Source: Hippasteria phrygiana
Taxonomy: Eukaryota; Echinodermata; Asteroidea; Valvatida; Goniasteridae
Direction of reading: 5' to 3'
NCBI GenBank assembly: GCA_037893225.1
Contig: JAZGUH010000717.1
Location: forward strand, 248,001-312,000
DNA: 64,000 bases
The notes beneath the pieces are model-generated. The model saw only the letters and a list, made by a program, of their open reading frames with translations. It was not told the DNA's origin and ran no database searches. The translations under genes were made by a program, and so were the position numbers. Below, piece by piece: positions 48,620-60,616 of the stretch. Position 1 is the first letter of the stretch. Every line of letters starts with the position of its first letter.

Positions 48620-50342
48620 TGTTAGTTTAGAATTTTGAGTTCAACATTCTAAAATTAAGATTTCCCCCAAATTTATGAAAATGTAAGGTTAACTAACCCC
48701 TTGTTATTTTTAGATTTTTTGAGTTCCAGATTCTAAAATTAAAATTTCCCCAAAATTATGAAAAGGAAAGGTTAGAATGTTGAGTTCTAGATTCCAAAAT
48801 TCGGATTTCCCCCCCAATTTATGAAAATGCAAGGTTAACCCCTTGTTATTTTAGAATTTTGAGGTTAACATTCCAAAATTAAGATTTCCCCCCAATTTAT
48901 GAAAATGCAAGGTTAACCCCTTGTAAGTTTATAATTTTGAGGTTAAGGTTCCAAAATTAGGATTTCCCCCTAATTTATGAAAATGCAAGGTTAACCCCTT
49001 GCTTTTTTAGAATTTTGTGGTTAACATTCTAAAATTAAGATTTCCCCCAAATATATAAAAATACAAGGTTAACCCCTTGTTATTTTAGATTTTTTTTAGT
49101 TTGAGAATCCAAAATTAAGATTTCCCCCAAATTTATGAAAATGCAAGGTTAACACATTGCTATTTTAGAATTTTGAGTTTAAGATTCCAAAATTCAGATT
49201 TCCCCCAAATTTATGAAAATGCGAGGTTAACCCCTTGGTATTTTAGATTTTTGAGTTCAAGATTCTAAAATAGAGATTTCCCCCAAATTTACGAAAATGC
49301 AAGGTTAACCCCTTGCTATTTCAAAATTTTGAGGTTAACATTCCAAAATTAGGATTTCCCCCTAATTTATGAAAATGCAAGGTTAACCCCTTGCTTTTTT
49401 AGAATTTTCTGGTTAACATTCCAAAATTAAGATTTCCCCCCAATTAATGAAAATGCAAGGTTAACCCCTTGTAAGTTTAGAATTTTGAGGTTAAGGTTCC
49501 AAAATTAGGATTTCCCCCTAATTTATGAAAATGCAAGGTTAAGCCCTTGCTATTTTAGAATTTTGTGGTTAACATTCTAAAATTAAAATTTCCCCCCCAA
49601 TATATAAAAATACAAGGTTAACCCCTTGTTATTTTAGATTTTTTTAGTTCGAGAATCCAAAATTAAGATTTCCCTCAAATTTTTATGAAAATGCAAGGTT
49701 AACCCATTGCTATTTTAGAATTTTGAGTTTAAGATTCAAAAATTCAGATTTCCCCCAAATTTATGAAAATGCGAGGTTAACCCCTTGGTATTTTAGATTT
49801 TTGAGTTCAAGATTCTAAAATAGAGATTTCCCCCAAATTTACGAAAATGCAAGGTTAACCCCTTGCTATTACAGAATTTTGAGGTTAACATTCCAAAATT
49901 GAGTTTTCCCCCAATTTATGAAAATGCAAAGTTAACCACTTGTTATTTTAGAATTTTCTGGTTAACATTCCAAAATTAAGTTTTCCCCCCAATTTATGAA
50001 AATGCAAGGTCAACCACTTGATATTTTAGAATTTTCTGGTTAACATTCCAAAATTCAGATTTCCCCCAAATTTACGAAAATGCAAGGTTAACCCCTTGGT
50101 ATTTTAGAATTTTGAGGTTAACATTCCAAAATTAAGTTTTCCCCCCAAATTATAGAAATGCAAGGTTAACCCATTGTTATTTTAGAATTTTGAGTTTAAG
50201 ATTCCAAAATTCAGATTTCCCCCAAATTTATGAAAATGCGAGGTTAACCCCTTGATATTTTAGATTTTTGAGGTTAAGGTTCCAAAATTAGGATTTCCCC
50301 CTAATTTATGAAAATGCAAGGTTAAGCCCTTGCTATTTTAGA
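48620..50342 (+). repeat. ~78-bp satellite, forward arm
   Basis: About 22 head-to-tail units occur. A unit reads approximately GAAAATGCAAGGTTAACCCC, TTGCTATTTTAGAATTTTGA, GGTTAACATTCCAAAATTAA, GATTTCCCCCAAATTTAT. The palindrome GGTTAACC is present in most units. Units differ by a few percent to perhaps 15 percent, and some pairs share private variants (for example the blocks near 48,910-49,300 and 49,450-49,850), which indicates higher-order duplication of about 560 bp. Confidence 0.85.
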
Positions 50343-50344
50343 AT

Positions 50345-52890
50345 GTCAACCTCAAAATTCTTAAATAGCAAGGGGTTAACCTTGCATTTTTATTAATTTG
50401 GGGGAAATCTAAATTTTGGAATCTCGAACTCAAAATACTAACATCACAACCTTGCATTTTCATCAATTTGGGGGAAATCGTCATTTTGGAATGTTGACCT
50501 CAACATTCTAAAATAACAAGGGGTTAACCTTGCATTTTCATAAATTTGGGGCAAATCTCAATTTTGGAATCTTAAACTCAAAATTCTAAAATTGCATTTT
50601 CATAAATTTGGGGGAAATCTTAATTTTGAAATCTTAAACTCAAAATTCTAAAATAACAAGGGGTTAACCTTGCATTTTCGTCAATTTAGGGGAAATCTTA
50701 ATTTTGGAATCTCAAACTCAAAATTCTAAAATAACAAGGGGTTAACCTTGCATTTTCATAAATTTGGAGGAAATCTTAATTTTGGAATCTTAAACTCAAA
50801 ATTCTAAAATAGCAAGGGGGTTAACCTTGCATTTTCATACATTTTGGGAAAATCTTAATTTTGGAATGTTGAACTCAAAATTCTAAAAAAGCCTTGCCTT
50901 TTCATAAATTTGGGCGAAATCTTAATTTTGAAATATCGAATTCAATATTCTAAAATAACAAGGGGTTAACCTTGCATATTCATAAATTTGGGGAAAATCT
51001 GAATTTTGGAATCTTCAACTCAAAATTCTAAAATAACAAGGGGTTAACCTTGCATTTTTATTAATTTGGGGGAAATCTAAATTTTGGAATCTTAAACTCA
51101 AAATTCTAAAATAGCAAGGGTTAACCTTGCATTTTCATCAATTTGGGGGAAATCTGAATTTTGGAATGTCAACCTCAAAATTCTTAAATAGCAAGGGGTT
51201 AACCTTGCATTTTTATTAATTTGGGGGAAATCTAAATTTTGGAATCTCGAACTCAAAATACTAAAATCACAACCTTGCATTTTCATAAATTTGTGGGAAA
51301 TCTTAATTTTAAAATTGTTAACCTCAAAATTCTTAAAGAAGGGGTTAACCTTGCATTTTCATCAATTTGGGGGAAATCTTAATTTTGGAATGTCAACCTC
51401 AAAATTCTTAAATAACAAGGGGTTAACCTTGCCTTTTCATAAATTTAGGGGAAATCTTAATTTTGGAATCTCGAACTCAAAATTCTTAAATAACAAGGGG
51501 TTAACCTTGCATTTTCATAAATTTGGGGGGAATTCTAAATTTTGGATTCTCGAACTCAAAATTATACAATAACAACCTTGCATTTTCATTTATTTGGGGG
51601 AAATCTTAATTTTAGAATGTTAACCTCAAAATTCTAAAATAAGTGGGCTTGCATTTTCATAAATTTGGGGGAAAATCTGAATTTTGGGTATCTCGAACTC
51701 AAAATACTAAAATAACAACCTTGCATTTTCATAAATTTGTGGGAAATCTCAATTTTAGAATGTTAACCTCAAAATTCTTAAAGAAGGGGTTAACCTTGCA
51801 TTTTCATAAATTTGTGGGAAATCCGAATTTTTGAATCTCGAACTCAACATTTTAACCTTGCATTTTCATCAATTTGGGGGAAATCTCAATTTTGGAATGT
51901 CAACCTCAAAATATCTAAAATAGCAAGGGGTTAACCTTTCATTTTCATAAATGTGGGGGAAATCTTTGTTTTGGAATCTTCAACTCAAAATTCTAAAATA
52001 GCAACGGGTTAACCTTGCATTTTCATAAATTGGGCGGAAATCTTAATTTTGAAATGTTAACCACAAAATTGTAAAATAACAAGGGATTATTAACCTTGCC
52101 TTTTCATCAATTTGGGGGAAACCTAAATTTTGGAATCTCGAACTCAAAATTCTAAAATAACAAGGGGTTAACCTTGCATTTTCATAAATTGGGCGGGAAA
52201 TCTGAATTTTGGAATCTTAAACTCAAAATTCTAAAATATCAAGGGGTTAACCTTGCATTTTCATAAATTAGGGGGAAATCCGAATTTTGGAATCTAGAAC
52301 TGAAAATTCTAACCTTGCATTATTTTTATATATTTGGGGAAATTTCTATTTAGGAATCTCGAACTCAAAAAATATAAAATAACAAGGGGTTAACCTTGCA
52401 TTTTCATAAATTTGGGGGAAATCTATATTATGGAATGTTAACCACAAAATTCTAAAATAGCGAGGGTTTAACCTTGCATTTTCATAAATTTGGGGGAAAT
52501 CTTAATTTTGGAATCTTAAACTCAAAATTCTAAAATAAGTGGTTAACCTTGCATTTTCATAAATTTGGGGGAAAATCTGAATTTTGGGTATCTCGAACTC
52601 AAAATACTAAAATAGCAACCTTGCATTTTCATAAATTTGTGGGAAATCCGAATTTTTGAATTTAGAACTCAACATTCTAAATTGACAAGGGGTTAACTTT
52701 GCATTTTCATAAATTTGGGGGAAAATCTGAATTTTGAAATCTTAAACTCAACATTCCAAAAATATCAAGGGGTTAACCTTGCATTTTCATAAATTTGGGG
52801 GAAATCTTAATTTTTGAATGTTAACCTCAAAACTATAAAATACCAAGTGGTTAACTTTGCATTTTCATAAATTGGGGGGAAATCTTAATT
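50345..52890 (-). repeat. ~78-bp satellite, inverted arm
   Basis: From about 50,345 the same unit continues in the opposite orientation (AAGGGGTTAACCTTGCATTT, then TCATAAATTTGGGGGAAATC, then TTAATTTTGGAATCTTAAAC, TCAAAATTCTAAAATAGC). There are about 30 units, several truncated. Together with the forward arm it forms an inverted repeat of at least 1.7 kb per side with essentially no spacer. The array ends at about 52,890 where the other degenerate repeat family resumes. Confidence 0.85.
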
Positions 52891-53546
52891 TTGCAAATTT
52901 CTATGAAACATGCTGCGATTAAACTTTGAATGGGTTTCTGACAATCCTAAACCTCTCGAGACTGAATTTCATTCACATTGAGAAAATGTCTTTTTTGGCC
53001 AAAAAGTGACAAAGGGTACCAATAATTAGCAGTGGAGATACAACATCGAATGAAGACTTCTTCCCAAGGGTTCAGATGTCTGGGATTAACACTAAAAGAA
53101 TTCTCGTGATTTTTTTAGTTTTTTTTATGAAATCAAATACTTTTAGAAATATTGAAAAGTTCCTTAGATATGCTTTGATTACACTCTGAATGTGTTTCTG
53201 CCATCCTAATTGTCTCTTGAGTCAATGACAACATTCATTTCGTTGACCAAAATCAACAAAAATAGCAAGGGGTACGCCTTGTATTTTTCTTTTCCTTAGA
53301 AAATAGAATACTGGTAAGTTTTCAATTCCATTTTCCCCCAAAGTATTAAAATAATACACTGTTTGTGTCAGATATTCTTTGACTAATCTCAAAATGGACT
53401 TCTGGCTATTTCGAAGAACAAAATTAGACAAAAATAGTCCTTAGTACAAAAGCATTAAACATACATTGCGAACATCATGACAATAAACACGAGTTAAAAC
53501 AAAATTATTGTTTTGTATTTACAGAATTTTGTGCTAAAAATTGCCT

Positions 53547-53924
53547 TCGCTCTTCAGCCTTAAATTCCATTTGGACATTTATCGCAATTAGTCTTTAAAA
53601 AAATAGTTACATGATTAAAGTCACATCAAAATTGCATTGAGATTAATGGTGGGCTAAACACGAAACCAAGTAGTAACATCAATTGAACTATAAAACTTAT
53701 AGACATCTAAAAACTAAGTACAGCACTGCGCTTGATCGCTCTTCAGCCTTAAATTCCATTTGGACATTTATCGCAATTAGTCTTTAAAAAAATAGTTACA
53801 TGATTAAAGTCACATCAAAATTGCATTGAGATTAATGGTGGGCTAAACACGAAACCAAGTAGTAACATCAATTGAACCATAAAACTTATAGACATCTAAA
53901 AACTAAGTACAGCACTGCGCTTGA
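53547..53924 (+). repeat. Recent 189-bp tandem duplication
   Basis: 53,547-53,735 and 53,736-53,924 are identical apart from one visible difference (GAACTATAAA against GAACCATAAA). The unit starts TCGCTCTTCAGCCTTAAATT. It is non-coding. Confidence 0.9.
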
Positions 53925-55660
53925 AATCTACAAAACAGAAGTGCAGTGGAATATTATTGAATACATCACCAATTATAAAAATACATTCATCAAATATGGA
54001 ATGCAACTTTTTGCAATATTCTTAAGATAAACACCTTTACAGCGAAAGAGGGCGCTGTAAAGACTTTATTTTTAGATACAAACATTAGTGATTTTACGCT
54101 TCAAGTAACTCAACTTCATGTTGCAGAATAAACATTTACTTATTTTTAATAAAAGCAGTTTGTAAACTTTAACTGTGAATTCCCGTCCATTATCAACCTA
54201 GAAATGTTCTCATATAATACCCTTATTCTCTTAAAAACATGACATAAAAAGTCTATGGAAGCTTTTGAAGACAATTCAGTAACAATTCAACGGTTAACTG
54301 CAATATGGGCAGTGGTGTAACCACGGTCCATTTTCATGAGTGTATATCAGACAGCTGGCTTAATGTGATTTTGCATGCACCGGGGTTAGGGTTAACTTTT
54401 TAAAAGTATCGCGATGCCGAAAGTGGGATCCCGCGGGTACGGGTACAGGCTTGGCCTTGGGGGCACGTTCGCCCGTAACCACGCAACCCCTGCACCCGCC
54501 CCAGTTACACTGGCTACTGGAATATATAGTAATTCCAAGTCTCTAAAAATAATTCAAAATAACAGCCGGGTATTATCGCGTTACTGACTGAGGTTTGTCT
54601 CAATTAACTAAATCTGAGCGCACTAAAGTATCAAGGTTTGACAATATCCTACAATGCAAACTGGATTATGAATAATTCGATAAGCGCCGAAGAGTTGTCC
54701 TCATCAACAACAAGTCATCTGCCAAAGTGTCACGTAACGTGCACATCTTCTGACGGAACTGCTTTTTGCCTGGTAGCAGGATTTTGTTTATGATTTACGG
54801 TTAGTAAAAGAACCTGATACCCGATTGAAAAAAATACGGGTACTCGGGTACCCGTTAAAGAAACCCAACCCAAAACTCCAATCCCGGAAGTTGTAATAAT
54901 GTCTTTCTCTGAGATTCAAAAGTCTGATTTCAGAATTTCAGACAAATGTCTGAAAAATCTCATGCCTGTCCAGTATGATCACTTCTCTGCCTTTGCATAT
55001 ATGCCGGCACGTGCATGCGCCGACATTATCACAAAAGACGGTTGTCCGGAAGCTTTATACAGCTTTGTATTTATTGTGGAATGAGGTACACTATATTTTG
55101 TCTGGTCGAGGCTAATATCTGTGCCCAGACTACAAAAACCACGGTAAATTCCCTTCATTGTCAACTTTCGTGAGCGGCATAAACGCCATAAATTTTGAAA
55201 ATTCCCAACAAATAACATTCAAAACCTTTCCTTTTTCATTGACTGGGAAGATACTATGCGATAATGTAAAGTTGTACGGGTACTCGATTATATTATCTAG
55301 AACCGGTTCCTGACATGAACGGTCGGGTACTATTATGGTACCCGGTTCCGATGCACACCCCTACTTTGGGCGGCTCTCCAATAACAAAGTAGTCCGTGCG
55401 ATCCGACTGGCAATGTTGAACTGGTCGTTCCCTTGACACATAACCCCGGCCCCGAATCCCATCAGAGCAGTTCAGAAATGCAGTGGGGATACCATCCACA
55501 TGAACATCCATAGAGCTGGGACCGTCTGCCGTCTGCGCGGTCGAATCCTCGGTGTTTTGGGCCTGAAAATCTCTCAAAGCAACACGCTCGCACGCACCAA
55601 GTTATCCGATCATCGGGAACGTATACAAAAGGTCTGAAATGAGCTGAAATCCTCCGTTCG
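53925..55660. other. Intergenic and probable 3' UTR of the Rab gene
   Basis: At 54,420-54,860 and 55,270-55,365 there are GGTACCC / GGGTAC-rich segments in both orientations, ending in GATGCACACCCCTA, a sequence typical of hAT-like element ends; boundaries are not clear. On the minus strand, AATAAA (TTTATT at 55,070-55,075) lies about 590 bp past the Rab stop codon and is a candidate polyadenylation signal. No exon is recognised. Confidence 0.4.
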
Positions 55661-58600
55661 TTAGCAGGAACATTTGGGCTTTACTTGCCCGGTACCTCCG
55701 AACTTTGAAGCGTTTCCGTTGGCATCCGCAGGGGACGTGATTTCGATGCTGTTGAGTCTTTTCCTTGTCTGCCAAAGTAAAAAAAAAAGAGAGAGAAGAA
55801 AGAACTCAACTTAGAAAAACCCCTCAAACGGCCTTCAAATGGCATATGAGGACCACGCTGAACTCTCTTTTTGGGCCTGTTTGTGTGATCCACCTGCTGA
55901 TTCGCTGCATCCATCACACTTTTTAAAAATACCGTTTTTACGGGAATTTCCTGGCAGTTTGGACGCAAGTACCATCCCGTAAAAAACGGTGCAAGCTGTT
56001 ATCCATAACGACTTATGAACACTGTTATTTTACGTTACTGTCCCTTAAAAAAAATCTGCTATTCCTGTAAAAAGACGGGTTATGAAAAAAATTCACTAAG
56101 TTGGAAGCTTGTTGTAAGTAATTACAAATTTACAGAAATGGGAACCAAACTAGATAGACGTAATTTATTATACATGCAGGTATAAAGTATACTATGATAA
56201 TCTACTAAACACGGCAAACTGAAAAATGTCGTGCTTTAGCTTTATATCCCACCATGATGAAGTCACGGTTTCCCATGAACAATTTCAATATTTGAATACG
56301 GAAAGGAGATGCAAGACGATTCTACACATAGAAAATCCAAATTGTATTGTGGAATTGTATAAATAATTAAATATTTTTGGCAAGAAACCGTGTTTTTGGA
56401 CGAAACAATACAATTTAATATGACTTGTCTGAATACAAATTTCCTCAGTTCTGATTGGTCAGTTGCTGCGTAATGAGATTCGTGTTGGAGAACATTTGAT
56501 TTTACGTCCAAAACCCGTTCAAACGGTTTCCCATGAACAATTTCAATATTTGAATACGGAAAGGAGATGCAAGGCGATTCTACACATAGAAAATCTAAAT
56601 TGTATTGTGGAATTGTATAAATAATTAAATATTTTTGGCAAGAAACCGTGTTTTTGGACGAAACAATACAATTTAATATGACTTGTCTGAATACAAATTT
56701 CCTCAGTTCTGATTGGTCAGTTGCTGCGTAATGAGATACGTGTTGGAGAACATTTGATTTTACGTCCAAAACCCGTTCAAACTAAAGAACGGTGATTGTC
56801 TGGGTTTCTTTTACAAGGGAAAACCTGTTATTTTATGGAAATTGTTTATAGTGCTGTCGGTATCTGGTGTGAACCAACGCACAGATCACTGATCGAGATT
56901 TCGATCCGTAGACATCAAACAAATACTCCATCTCCGGCTTTCTAAGGTTATACTAGCCCGCGTTTACCTCGGTGATTTTGCTTGTGAGGAGAACGGCCAT
57001 GGCCTGGAACGCCTCTGTGATGTTAGTGTTGTCATGCGCACTGGTCTCGAAACATTTCAGCCCAAGATTTCTTGCGAACTGCATTATGGGTGGGATGAAC
57101 AGGAAAATCTAATTTGCCAGGAGAATTCATTAATTCATATACGTTCAACTCAAAAGGTTGAACTCAAAAGGTTGAACTCAAAAGGTTGAACTCAAAAGTT
57201 GCCCGAATATGAATCTACAAACAGAAAATCTAAATTATATAATTTCCAAACTTACTGACGCAGTATCAATGTAAATGTATTTGTTCATATTTTCTAGGTA
57301 TCAGACAGAAAAGGACGTACAAGTCTCAACTTCACGATAACTTTTTATCACTTTTTATGTAAACGTTAGCGGCGGGTTCCTTATATCGTCTTTATAGAAC
57401 TGTGAATGGTAAATTGAGGATATACTTCGGTAATCAATTTGCTATATTTTAATAAAAAACTGTAATATGCCTATTTTCCTTAACAAAATGAAGAAGAAAA
57501 ATATGCCAGTTTCCCAGCTCAGCCCCCTCATAAAACAAAATAATTTCATAAAATAGGACTCCACGTCAGTTAAATATAGCTCATACGGTGGACTCCGAAG
57601 CACCGTATTCTTGCAAAAAGTCGTGGGATATTTAGGTAAGCTTGCACACTCTGTCAAGAATTTGGGGGACGTCCGACCCGTCCGTCCGACCCGTCGGGCC
57701 GACCAGTCCGTCCGACCCGTCCGTCCGACCCGTCCGTCCGATCCGTCCGACCCGTCCGGATCAGAGTTGTGCATTACCTCTTCGCCAGCCTCCTTCGATA
57801 CAACCCTATGCTCAACGATGTCGCATTTATTTCCAAGTATAATGATGTCCACATCTTCGGGTGCATACTGTCAAAAAACATCAACAGAAAAATTAACAGA
57901 AGAATTGTTATTGCTTGTACCCTTGTGGTAAATCTACTACTACAAGCCTATTCTTCTCTTGAGTTCAACCTCCGCACCCCTAGCCCTGTGTACGGGACTG
58001 CAAAGCATTACCTTTTTAATATCTTCTAGCCAGCTGTTCAGCCCTTCTAATGTGTTCTCCTCTGTGACGTCATAGACGATCATGACGCCTGCTGCCCCAC
58101 GGTAGTAAGCCTGTGTCATTGAGCGGAACCTTTCCTGGCCTGACGTGTCCCAGAGTTGCATTTTGATCAGGCTATTGTCAACCAGCATGCAGCGGATCTT
58201 GAAGTCAAGTCCTGAACATCAAAAATAAAACTAGTCTTTTTCTTTCTTTCTTTTTTGGCCCAGATAAGCTGTATTCATACGAGAGAGCTGTTACGATAAA
58301 AATAATGTTTTATACTCAAATCACGAACGCAGCTCAAAGTGTTTTGTCGAAATAAAAGAATAATAATAATAAACATATTAAAACTTTAAAACGGCACATA
58401 AACTTTAGACTCCATTGTGTATAAAAAGGCAAATTGCTATAGTTATCCCCGATAGTGGCGTACGGCCAAAGGAAGGGCGCACATTGAACTCTTACAAACT
58501 AGTCAAATTAAGTCCAAAATGTGTATGGGTTACAGGCTTTGTGTTGAAAAGTAGTAGTATTTTCTCGACTTTTTTCCCAGAGAAGCGCAGGCAATATTTC

Positions 58601-59178
58601 CGCATGGGGAAGGCGGTGAGGGAAGAAAGGTGTTATCAGTAAATTACGATGACAATTTCGGCCACCGAGTTTCCCCCACCCCCCACCCCCCTCGCGACGC
58701 CCGTGGCCATAGGATCACCACCTCCATATTGTTGTGGGGGGGGGGGGAAGGAAAAGAAGAAAGACAGAAAGATGAAAATAGAAGAGACCAGAAGCCAATA
58801 CGGAAATGTAAATTTCACGTAAAATTCCCCGGTATAATTGACGGGAAAAGGGTTAAAATGCGTAATGGGCAATAATTGTAATAAACGTGTAATAAACAAC
58901 ATAAAATTAAAAAATCAAGTTTGGGCTGGTAATCTGTCATAACTAAGCAAGAGTTTGGGGGTAAGAGGTGATTGACACCAGCCCCTGGACTCACCCAAAG
59001 TCGCCTTACACTTGCTGGGAAACTCGCCGTCCACGAACCGCCTTAGGATGCAGGTCTTGCCCACGCTGGACCCGCCCACGATCAGTACCTTGAACGGCAG
59101 GTCGCGTCTGGCGTCCAGCTCATCTTTCGCCGAAACCGAGTTACTACCCCGTAGTCCCGTGGCTCTTCCGTTCATCAT
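55661..59178 (-). CDS. Rab-family small GTPase (five exons, 230 aa, C-terminal CSC)
   Basis: Minus-strand exons are 59,178-58,995, 58,211-58,012, 57,867-57,778, 57,078-56,968 and 55,768-55,661, all with GT/AG borders and continuous phase. A 27-residue N-terminal extension precedes the fold. The P-loop is GGSSVGKT (35-42), switch I has Thr60 in KATLGLDF, switch II is WDTSGQERF (82 on, Gln87 intact), G4 is GNKCD (140-144) and G5 is ETSAH (169-173). The C-terminus KPKCSC ends in a CXC motif for double geranylgeranylation. Rabs recruit effectors to specific membranes. YYRGAAGVMIVYDVT is typical of the Rab1/8/10/35 group, but I cannot assign the subfamily. Three departures stand out: Asp to Gly and Gly to Ser in the P-loop, Ala to Ser in DTAGQ, and Lys to His in SAK. 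Confidence 0.9.
56265..56780 (-). repeat. 258-bp tandem duplication in Rab intron 4
   Basis: 56,265-56,522 and 56,523-56,780 are nearly identical, differing at a handful of positions (for example CAAGACGATT against CAAGGCGATT). The unit contains CTGATTGGTCAGTTGCTGCG and GAAACCGTGTTTTTGGACGA. Because 258 is a multiple of three, a repetitive minus-strand ORF appears by chance; it is not a gene. Confidence 0.9.
57144..57199 (+). repeat. 14-bp tandem repeat TTGAACTCAAAAGG
   Basis: Four units lie between Rab exons 3 and 4, just upstream (minus strand) of exon 4. Confidence 0.85.
57664..57762. repeat. GTCCGACCC minisatellite abutting Rab exon 3
   Basis: About eleven degenerate units of GTCCGACCC/GTCCGTCCG type, GC-rich in an AT-rich setting, end about 15 bp from the exon 3 donor (57,777). 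On the transcribed strand this is a GGGTCGGAC-type, G-rich intronic repeat. Confidence 0.8.
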
Positions 59179-59934
59179 CTCTGTAAAAGAAACCGGGCAA
59201 CCTTGTCAGGCGGAGTTGGGTAGGATATACTTGAGGCGGGGACGGCTGGCGCGCCAGATGCCCCGCGATCCTCCTCCAGAATCACGCCGGTAAACCTCTC
59301 CACGACAAAGTACAATGTATATTAACTCTAAACGGCAAAGTTGTTCCTAACCATGCCTATAGGAAAAAGGTACACATGGTTAACTCCACTGTCGGAGAAC
59401 ACGTCGGTTGAGCTTTTACATAACCCATTATTTTGTGTCACAGGTTAAAAAATAAACGTATTGGTAGTTATGTAACACTGTGGCACTTGGACCTCATCTC
59501 AAGCTGTGCCATACCCCGTCGGTCACCTTTTAGCAACAATCCAAAGAATAAGTTGGTATATTCCTAAAATCTACGAAACCCAGCAAACATGACGGTCATT
59601 ATACTGGGCCGATGCTGGCTACTTATGGGTTCGTTCCGGTAGTGCCGTACAGTGTAAACGGTACAAGCCCAGAAGTGGGCCAATTATGGCTTAATTATGG
59701 CAAACGGTTCTGTGTTGACGGTACAGACGGCCAGTGCTGGGCCTATATAACGACAAACCATAATGGCAAGACGATAAAAGCGCCAACCGGGACAGTACAG
59801 GCTTTGTTACGGCAAACCATAAACGGCGAGACGGCACAGAGCCACAGCCGGCCCAGTGCCGGCCCTATACGGCTAACCATAACGGTAACTCGATACACCA
59901 TTACCAGCCTGAGACCGAGTCTAGTTGTGATTTT

Positions 59935-60616
59935 AGAGCTCATTCTGACCCATTGTTCTTTAATCACAATACTCTTAAAATTAATGATATATATTCACTC
60001 CAGTTAGGAATTTGTATGCATCAGCTTGTTGCTCATAAATTACCTATTTCGTTTGAACGAATGTTTGAGATTAATGCCGTTATTCATCAATATTATACCA
60101 GACAGTCCAAAGATTTCCATATCCCATACATACGTACTGCTCAAGCTAAGAAATTTATTGTGTATCATGGTCCGAAATTCTGGAACTCACTATGTCAAAC
60201 TCTCAGAAGTATTATTAGTCGATCTTTATTTAAGAAAAAACTTAAGGCTCTGCTTTTGGACAAATACTGTTCTTAATTTTTTTTCTTTTCTAATCAGCTG
60301 TGTACAAATTCTCTAAATGATCCTCTGTGTAACTTCTGTTGCTTTACCGTACTTGTCCTTGGTTTGTCCTGTTTGTGTTGGTCCTTGTCAATTTTTAAGT
60401 GTAACATAAGTTTATTTTCTGTGTAGTTTAATGGAACCAGTATAACCTACGAAAATACCATGTACATTTCATTTTATACACGTCAATGGGCTTTTCTACT
60501 TGACAAGCTTGCTTTTTGGAGAAGCCCACCACTTAATCTTATCCGTTTATCTACTATGACAAAATCTTTTGTTTGTTTTTTTGATTAAGTGGAAATAAAT
60601 ATGAATGAATGAATGA
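59935..60616 (+). mobile_element. CR1/L2/Jockey-type LINE 3' fragment with microsatellite tail
   Basis: An open frame from about 59,935 to 60,276 encodes the C-terminal tail typical of non-LTR reverse transcriptases: NTLKINDIYSLQLGICM, then INAVIHQYYTRQSKDFHIP, then YHGPKFWNSLCQTLR, then SLFKKKLKALLL. About 340 bp of 3' UTR follows, ending in a GAATGAATGAATGAA tail at 60,601-60,616, characteristic of CR1/L2-like elements that end in short microsatellites. The element is severely 5'-truncated. The preceding 59,590-59,930 is a separate repeat rich in GGCC..GTGCTGGCC words. On insertion orientation: plus strand, opposite to Rab. Confidence 0.8.

Noticed and set aside
51291..51572. A 93-residue plus-strand frame with repeating KGLTLHFHQFGGN
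   Set aside because: The frame is simply the 78-bp satellite translated; 78 is a multiple of three so frames stay open by chance.
46381..53290. CRISPR array, because of regularly spaced palindromic repeats
   Set aside because: Units are contiguous with no unique spacers of constant length, no cas genes are present and the genome is eukaryotic.
56263..56769. A 168-residue minus-strand frame with an internal repeat of 86 residues
   Set aside because: It is produced by a 258-bp non-coding tandem duplication in a Rab intron; no domain and no splice context support it.
59612..60007. A 131-residue plus-strand frame as a gene
   Set aside because: Its first part is GGCC/GTGCTGG-type repeat sequence and its end overlaps the LINE in a different frame; no domain is seen.
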